From NCBI GenBank assembly GCA_019925795.1, contig CM034304.1:14872720-14936719 (forward strand): a DNA stretch of 64,000 nucleotides. Direction: 5' to 3'. This DNA is from Dendrobium chrysotoxum. Lineage: Eukaryota > Streptophyta > Magnoliopsida > Asparagales > Orchidaceae. A program made the position numbers and the translations under genes. The notes below the pieces were generated by a model. The model saw only the letters and a program-made list of their open reading frames with translations, ran no database searches and was not told the DNA's origin. Positions within the stretch are counted from its first letter, which is position 1, and each line of letters opens with the position of its first letter. This document shows positions 50,101-59,100 of this stretch, in pieces.

Positions 50101-53100
50101 CATAGCCATGTATTTGTTCCTCTGACAAATCTCGCATCTGGCTACCAACTCCTCTACATCTTTATGCATCCCTTTCCAGTATAACTCTGAGGCTAGTCTT
50201 CTATATGTCTTCTGCACTCCTGAATGCCCCCCTACAGCGCTTCCATGAAACTCCTGGAGCAAGCTCGGGATGTGGATCGAGGTTCGGGGTATTACGAACC
50301 TTCCCTGATATAGCAATTTGTCTCCCTCCAGCGAGTACCCTGGGTGGCTACCCTCTTCCCTCAGCAATTCTGCCCGGATCTTTCCCAAAGCCTCATCCCT
50401 AGCACTCTCTTCTCTGATGGCCTCCCAGTCAAGCATCAAAGGAACCGACAGTGTTACTGTCTGCAGCTCCCCCATACATCTGGACAAGGCATCCGCCGCC
50501 TTATTCTCCACTCCGGGCCTATACTGGATCTCAAAATCGTACCCCAGCAGCTTGGACAGCCACCGCTGATGCTCTTCTGTCACCATCCTCTGCTCCAGTA
50601 GATACTTCAAACTCCGCTGATCAGTTCTGACAATGAAGTGCCTCCCAAGTAGGTAAGGCCGCCACTTCTGGATGGCCAAAACGATGGCCATTAATTCCCT
50701 CTCATAGACTGACTTCAGCCTGGCTCTGGCGGTCAGTACCTGGCTGAAATAGGCAATGGGCCTACGACTCTGCATAAGCACTGCACCCAATCCATATCCA
50801 GATGCATCTGTCTCCACGACGAAGGTCTGAGTGAAATCTGGCAGGGCTAGGATCGGTACTGTAGTCATGGCCTTCTTCAGGCTCTCAAAAGCTGATGTAG
50901 CCGCCTCCCCCCATAGGAACCCATCCTTCTTCAACTGCTCGGTGAGTGGCCACGCTATGGTGCTGTACCCCTTTACGAACCTTCTGTAGTACCCGGTCAG
51001 TCCTAAAAATCCCCTCAGCTCCTTTAGATTCTTTGGCACTGGCCACTTAAGCATTGCCTCAATTTTGGACTGATCTGCTGCCACCCCTTCCCTTGATACC
51101 ACATGGCCCAAGTACTCTACACTGCCTTGTGCGAAGCAGCATTTCTTCAAGTTGGCCCTCAGCTGGTGCTCATGCAGTACTTCCAACACTTTTTTCAGAT
51201 GCTCCCAGTGTTCCTCCTCTGTCTTGCTGTAGACCAAGATATCATCAAAGAATACCAACACAAATCTTCTGAGATAAGGTTTGAAAACCTTATTCATAAG
51301 GGCCTGAAAGGTAGCGGGAGCGTTGGTGAGGCCAAAAGGCATCACCAGGAACTCATAGTGTCCCTCATGAGTTCTAAAGGCCGTCTTGGGTATATCCTCC
51401 TTCTTCATCCGGATCTGATGGTATCCTGATTTCAGATCTATCTTGCTAAAGATCACGGTTCCACTCAATTCATCTAATAGCTCATCAATGACCGGTATAG
51501 GAAACTTGTCAGGGACAGTTTCCTTGTTGAGGGCTCGGTAGTCTACACAAAAACGCCAACTGCCATCTTTCTTTTTCACTAATAGAACGGGACTAGAGAA
51601 AGGACTGATGCTGGGTCTGATGATTTCTGCCTCCAACATTTCTCTAATCAACCTTTCAATTTCATCTTTCTGGAACTGAGGGTAGCGATACGGACGTACA
51701 CTGATGGGTGAAACTCCCTCCCTTATCACAATGGCATGCTCCTGCTCCCTCTGCGGTGGCAATCCCTGGGGTGGCTGAAAAACCTCTTGGAATTGCTGAA
51801 TCAACGGCTGAATGGAGAGGGGTATGTCCCCCCCTTCCTCTAATCCTGCTCCCTCCAAACTGTGCAGCTCCACCAAGTATCCTCCTCCTGCCAACTGTAT
51901 ATCCTTCACCATAGTTTTGAGGGAAACCATGGCTTTGGATAGCCTTGCATCTCCCTTAATCACCACCTTCCTTCCATCTATCACTAACTCCATCGTGAGT
52001 GCTCTCCAGTTCACCTTGGTGTCTCCCAAAGTCTGCAGCCATTTCATCCCCAAGATGACATCTGTACTCCCCAGCTCCAGTGGAAGAAAATCTTCCTTCA
52101 CCTGAATCCCCTGGATAGTCAGTAGTACTCCTCTACAAATTCCCTGGCCCTTCTCCACCTTCCCCGTACCCATCATCACTCCGTAGCAACCCGTATCCAC
52201 CAATCTCATTCCCATCTGATCGACGACCTGAGAGGAGATGAAATTGTGGGTAGCCCCACTATCAATCAACACCACTACCTCTCTGTTCTCGATCTCCCCC
52301 TTCACCTTCATAGTATGATTCGTCGTGAATCCTACTACCGAGTTCAGGGATACCTCAGCCAGATCCAGGTGCATTTTCTCCTCCATCTCCTCCTCTGTCT
52401 CCTCCTCCCCTCCCTCCTCAGTTTCCTCGTCATCACAGACGGTGAGAACCTGAAGAGTTAGGTCCTTGCATCGATGCCCTGGCGTATATTTTTCATCGCA
52501 CCTAAAGCACAACCCCTTAGCTCTCTTCTCCTGCATCTCCTTCTCTGTCAGCCGCTTAAAATTTCCCCCGCTTCCACCTCCTCCTGTCCTCTCCTTGGTG
52601 GTTTCTCAATTCCCCCCTGTTGCAGGGAATTTCGGTGCTAGATGGGTGGTCGTCATCCGGTAAGTTCCTCCGATGCTACTACTCCTAGCCCCCCTCTCCA
52701 GATTTCTCTGATTCTCCACCAGCTGGGCTAACTTCATAGCCTCCCCCAAGTCGCGGGGCATCAACACCTTCACTGCTGCTCGGATCTCCGCCTTCAATCC
52801 CTTCATGAAATTTCCCTCCAGTATTGTATCCAAGAGTCGCTCCACCCTGCTGGCTAAGTGCTCAAATCGCTCCCGGTAGTCAGCTACAGATCCCTCCTGT
52901 GTCAGAGCAAAGAACTGCTCATAGAAATCCCCTCCCAGATCGGTTTGGAAACGTTCTATGATGCAATCCTTGAATTCTCTCCAGGTCCTGATAGCCCTCC
53001 TTTGGTCTCTCCACTGATACCAGGAAAGGGCTTTTCCTTCCAAGCACAAGCCCGCTGCTGTCAGCTTTTCCTCCTCTGTCAGCCCATTAACGGCGAAGTA

Positions 53101-56100
53101 TCGCTCCACCTTGTAAATCCACCCATAAGCATCCTCTCCTTCGAATATGGGCATCTTTAGCTTCCTCACCTTCTGATCCCCACCATGTCCCCGTAAGCCT
53201 CCATAATTTCCCCTCTCCCAGGTGCTCGAGCCCCCCCATGTCTCCCGATCTTCCCTTGCTCTACCATGTCCCAAACCCCCTTCGAAATCCCTCCTTCTGT
53301 CTTCAAAATCAGCACCTCGACGGCCATAGTATCCTTCCCGGTGCTCCCACTCCGCACCTCTTGGCTCCACCCCTCCATACCCTTGTCTCTCTCCGTATCT
53401 CCCTCCTCTCTCCTCCCTCTGGAAAGGCTCCAGATGGGGTCTTCCTCTTCCCCCTTCCACGATTTCCACCTCTTCTTCCTCCTTACGGATTTCAGATTTG
53501 GTGTTTTTCGCTTCGGGGCCCTTTGCCTCAGATGCAGCCGTTTGGGTTTGGAATTCCAACATCTTCTTCATCATATCCCGTAGATCGGCCACTTGTCCTT
53601 CCATGGAAGACATCCTTTCCTCCACGGTTTCCTTGATTTGATTCATCTCCCCTTCGATCCTTTCTTTCAAAGCATCCACTTTTTTAGCCGCCATCACAAT
53701 CTGGAGTTTGCAGATTCACGAATTCTGATTTTTGAAGTCAAAAAACAGCAACTTCCCCTCTTTCCGGCCAAAAAACTGCTGCAGGAATTTCCCAAAATCA
53801 GCCCTCCACCGGTCCCAAGACTTGCTCTGATACCAATTTGATAGGAAATACTTGAGTTCGCAAGTAATCCTATCGGATCTACTTGAGTTCGCAAGCAAAC
53901 CTAAGCCAAATTGATAAAAACAGCGGAAAAACACAAAGAATTGGAGCAAATCAAACTAGAAACGATAGATTGCGTCTTGGAAATAAAGCAAAGCAAATGC
54001 AAAAGCAAGATACAAAAGATCCTCAATTCGAGAGGAGGATCGTCTCTCCCAAATCTCTAGACAAAATCGTCTAGAGCCCAAACCTCCAAGAAAACCCTAA
54101 GTTCAATCAAACAAAACATGTCCCTCCCTAATTCCCTCATCCCCTTTAATACAATAAGTTTCCTAATTAAATTTCCCTCCCAATGCTTTAGCCGCCCCCT
54201 CCTCTATGGTTTGAATTTGATTTTAGAGGGTGGGACCCACCCTATTGGGCGGACAAGCCAGGGAGGAGGCGGGATTCCTCCGCCTCCTGTAGACCTGAAC
54301 CGGCCCTTGGGCCGGCTGGGCCGGTTCAGGTAAAACCGGCTTATCACTTTTTTAGTTGAATAATTTTACATGTAGTCAAAATGTAGTGATAAGTTTTCTA
54401 AAATACCTGTCAAAGTATGTATTTTGACTGATAACTAAGCAGTATTGAGAACTGAGATTTACATCAATATATCATAAAATCAAGCAAATCATTTTCTGCC
54501 TTCCAACTGAAACCAAATTTGGAATTTAGTCATCTCCTTTTTCTAGAGGATCTGAAAATAGAAGCTCAAACTGATAGAACAGAGTTGTGTCACGAGGCTA
54601 GGCATCAAAAACGTATAAGTAAAAGTCTATCTCTGAATGGTGCCAGAATAATTGTTCGTGTTATCCAAAATTTATGACTTGATTGCATGAGCAAGATGAT
54701 GACTATGTCTACCACAAGACTTATCATCCTCAATGTTTAATGTACCAAGATACCTCTTCCACCCCACCAGAAACGGAGTTTAGTTTGCAACTAAAGTCTG
54801 CAGATTACAAATGCTGATATAGAAGCAGCACTACGTTGAACATGAAATAACAACACAGTTTATTGCAAGACTACAAAAATGCAAAGATAAGTAAAACTGG
54901 ACGAATAAAAGAATAATGAGAAACAATAAAATTCTTTAGTAGTGATCTCCTACATGTGCTGCATATGAAAGTTTATAGAGCAATACTTCACTGAATGGTA
55001 ATTTAAAGCATTAAAATAAATGCTGTCAGTGCAACTTACAGCTTTAAACAACGTGAGTGTTTGCAGTTGCAGTTCTTCTTTCTTGTTGGTGTACCTTCTT
55101 TCATCTCAAATAAGGGCTTTGACCTTGTTTGTGGGGACTCGGGTTTTCTGCAAAATTTGAAAGGATAAGTAAGAGTTAGCCATGTGAAATGGATCATCTA
55201 GAACATTAACATGTTAGACCGCCCAGTCCAGGAGGGACCGGCCCATGTCTATACCAGGCGGAAGCCTGGTTCCGCCCAGGCCTAGCTCGCCCCCTTGAGG
55301 TAGGGTCCACGCATTAAGGAAGAGAGAGAGAGAGGGGCGGGTGAGCAGGAAATTTGAATTGGAGGGGCTGTTTAGACTTTTTACTTTGTATTGTTTGCTT
55401 TTAATAGTTATTCTCATCCTAGGGTTGGGGTCATGCGTGTTTTGACTGAATCTTATATTTCTCTTAAGGTTTGCTTGGCTCTAGCCATCGGCTAGGGATT
55501 AGGAGAGCCGGATCTTCCTCTCGAATTGAAGATCCATAGTATCTTGTTTGTTTTCTCCCGTATTTCAACAATTATCAAGTTTTCCTAATGTTTTGCCATC
55601 AAATTTCCTTCAATTTCTATTTTATCTTGCTGAAATTACAAATTTCAGCCAAGAATTGTTCAATTTCTGCAAGTATTTCCTATCAAATTGGTATCAGAAT
55701 GCTTTCTTGGGCAGAAAAATAAGTTATCTTCATTGTTTTTGCGATTGGAGCCTAGATCCAATTAATGGAAGCAAAGAAGATGGAGGCATTGGAGGGCGAG
55801 ATGGACCAACTCAAGGCCAGAGTAGAGGAAAAATATTCCGAGGCGGAGGGAAGACTCTGAGCCATTAAGAACCGCTTTGTGAACTTTGAAGAGATGATGA
55901 AAAAGATGCTTGAGATGCAATCGAAATCATCACCTGCGATTCCTAGGGTGGAACCACGAAGAAAGGAGATCCAGGAGGACGACAATGAATTGGAAAGTGT
56001 TTTCCATCAAGATCAAGGACCACCACGTGGGGCCCAGTTGATGGGCAGATCGGGGTTTTCCAAAGAGAGGATAGCAAGGAGGAGGGAAGCCGACCCCTTT

Positions 56101-59100
56101 GGGAGACTACGAGGACTTAGTTGGGGGAGCCATGGGGTCAAAATTAACCAAGGGAGGAAGGAAGGGAATCACACCACCACTACAACAGAGGAACTAATGG
56201 CAGAAGAAACCATTGGGGTATGAATACGAGGGCAAGGAAGCTAAACATCAGGTCTTTGAAGGGGAGGATGCTCAGATTGGGTGGAATGTTACTTTGCCAT
56301 CAACGAGCAGACTTAAGGTGAAAAACCCATAGTGGCAAGTCTATGTTTGGAAGGTAAAGCCCAAGCCTAGTTCCAATGGAGGGAGGCTAAGTATTTGATC
56401 TACTTATAGGGAGAATTTAAAGAGTGCTGGAAAATAAGGCGGTTGATGCCTTGTCAACATGTGTGGGGGAGCTCCAGGAGTTAGTCATTTCAATACCGCT
56501 TATATTTGATTGAGAGGATATTAAGGAAGAAATTGTGCATGATGAGGCGCTGAGAAGGATCAGAGAGGATCTGCTGAAGGATAAGAAAAGCCATCCTAGC
56601 TATTCCGTAGATGGGTAGAGACTTCTATACCAGGGGAGGTTTGTGCTGCCATGAACCTCGATTCATATCCCGCACTTAGTACAGGAGTTTCACGGGAGCG
56701 CTGTTGATGGTCACTCTGGTGTGCAGAAGACATATAGGAGATTGGCTGTTAAATTATATTGGAAGGAGATGCACAATGATGTAGAGGAGATGGTGTCCAG
56801 GTGTGAGGTTTTCCAAAAGAACAAGTATATGGCCATGGCTCCAGGGGGACTACTACAACCTCTAGCCCTTCCAGGCAATATGGGAAGAGATCTCCATGGA
56901 TTTCATAAACTAGATACCCTGATCTAAGGGATTTATAATTGTTTTGGTGGTGGTGGACAAATTGAGTAAACATGCTCATTTCATTCCTCTACAACACCCT
57001 TACACAACAGTAACAGTGGTGTTGGCCTTCATTAGAGAGGTGGTCAGATTACACGGGATACCGGAGTCTATAGTGTCTAATCGAGACAAGGTGTTCCTCA
57101 GTCACTTTTGGAGGGAGTTATTTAGATTGCAGTGGACTATGCTGAAGAGGAGCACCGCTTACCACTCTCAGACAAACGAGCAGACAGAGGTGGTTAACAG
57201 GAGCCTGGAGACATACCTGCAATGCTTTGTTTCAGAGACGCCTCGGTTGTGGGCCAAGTGGCTGGCGTGGGTGGAGTACTAGTACAATACTTCAGATTAT
57301 TCATCATTCCAGATGACTCCTTTCAAGGTGTTGTACGACAGGGATCCGTCTCACTTGCTGCACTTTGGACAGAGTAGCATATTAATCTTTTCAGTGGAGC
57401 AGTACTTGGAGGAGAGGGATCGGGTACTGGAGGAATTGAAAAGATATCCGTTGAGGGCCCAGCAGATTATAAAAAGGCAGGCAGATGAGCACAGAAAAAA
57501 AGATTCAGTTGGAGGTAGGGGATAGGGTGTATTTGAAGCTTCGTCCCTACAGGCAAAAGGCGGTGGCTAGTAGGAGGAATGAGAAGCTGGCTTCGAGATA
57601 CTTTGACCCTTATGAGATAGTAGAGAAGATCGGGGCAGTGGCGTATCGATTGAGGCTACCTCCAACTACGACCATACACCCGGTATTTCACGTGTCACAG
57701 TTGAAGAGAGCTATAAGGGATCACACATTAAGTGTGGAGTTACCAGTAATGTTAAAGGAGGATTTGGAGGTGATTTTTTGAAACCACTGGAGTTGGAAGT
57801 AGTACGACAGGGAGCAGGAGGAAGTAAGGAAATGCTGATTGAACCTACCTTGAGTACGACGCGAGTTGGGAGTCGTGTGAGCAGATGAAACATCAATTTT
57901 TGTCGTCCACCTTGAAGACAAGGTGGCTCTTTGGGAGGGGGTATTGTTAGATCGGCCCATGAGGAGTCGGTTCGACCAGTCCAGGAGAGACCAGCCCATG
58001 TCTATACCAGGCGGAAGCCTGGTTCAGCCCAGGCCTAGCCCGCCCCCTTGGGGTGGGGTCCACGCATTAAGAGAGAGAGAGGGGCAAGTGAGCGGGAAAT
58101 TTGAATTGAAGTGGTTGTTTGGACTTTTTAGTATTTTCCTTTAATAGTTATTTTCATCCTAGGGTTTGGGTTATGCATGTTTTAACTGAATTTGTATTTC
58201 TCTTAGGGTTTGGGTTATGCATGTTTTAACTGAATTTGTATTTCTCTTAGGGTTTGCTTGAGCTCTAGCCGCCGGCTAAGGATTAGGAGAACTGGATCTT
58301 CCTCTTGAATTAAAGATCCATTGTATCTTATTTGCTTTCTCCTATATTTCAGTAATTATCAAGTTTTCCTAGTATTTTGCCACAAAATTTCCTTCAATTT
58401 CTGTTTTATCTTGCTGAAATTCCAAATTTCAGCCAAGAATTGTTCAATTTCTGCAAGTATTTCTTATCATAACATTAGCATAGATTTGTAAACAATGTGA
58501 ATTAGATATCAAATGAAAGTTTCATGTAGGTAGGCGAACTGATCTTGAAGAAAGTAAAAAAAAACTGGATCAAACTACAGAAGCCAATAACTATACTATT
58601 CCAAACCAGAAAACTGAAACACAACATTAATGCTGCTGCTTTTCTTCCATGGAAAAACAAAATTGATGTAGAAAATCGTTTAAGTGAAAGAAGAAACCAA
58701 GAACAAATAAGGCAGACTACCGATGCAAGTGTAATGAATCAAAACTATCAACTAATTTCAGTGTCAAATGCAATGAATCTACAGAAGTTCGACTGAAAGG
58801 CTTAGATGAAGACTTTTTACTTGTTTGAGTTGTCCACATTCAAAACTTCTGTATGATGTAAAACAAATTTCATAACAGAAACTAATCCCAAGTTTAGAAC
58901 CACAAATTACTTGTAACCACGAAGACTAGAATTAGAATAAGAAAGTGAAATGAGCCCGGCGTCCAATTTTCCAGTACAGAATTCAAATTTGACGAGTCGA
59001 TCCAAAATTGAAACAAGGGGCAACGAAATCCACTCAAAGGATAAGAGGAATAGATAAGAAATTTGTATCATAACATAGAGCAGAAAAAATTCTCCTTGCT

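Larger units (their letters stand above)
48478..54346 (-). mobile_element. Young, nearly intact chromodomain Ty3/gypsy element
   Basis: A 5.87-kb element in TCX intron 2, in the sense direction of the gene. It has a perfect TSD CTTTT (48,473-48,477 and 54,347-54,351) and two 508-bp LTRs (48,478-48,985 and 53,839-54,346). By eye the LTRs differ at only about three positions. The primer-binding site is TGGTATCAGAGC (initiator Met tRNA type). Gag and pol share one frame, separated by a single TGA. All pol domains are present with intact catalytic residues, and a C-terminal chromodomain follows. It may be recently active or still mobile. Confidence 0.95.
55212..58469 (+). mobile_element. Deleted Ty3/gypsy element in TCX intron 1
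   Basis: LTRs of 474 bp (55,212-55,685) and 525 bp (57,945-58,469) have a perfect TSD TAACA (55,207-55,211 and 58,470-58,474). The primer-binding site TGGTATCAGAATGC follows the 5' LTR. The interior is only 2.26 kb. A deletion fuses gag (about its FKECW segment, near 56,430) directly to the end of RNase H (NKAVDALS), removing protease and reverse transcriptase. It is antisense to the TCX gene. Confidence 0.92.

Noticed and set aside
49272..52663. Many plus-strand open frames within 49-53.6 kb
   Set aside because: They are reverse-strand shadows of the intact gag-pol on the minus strand.
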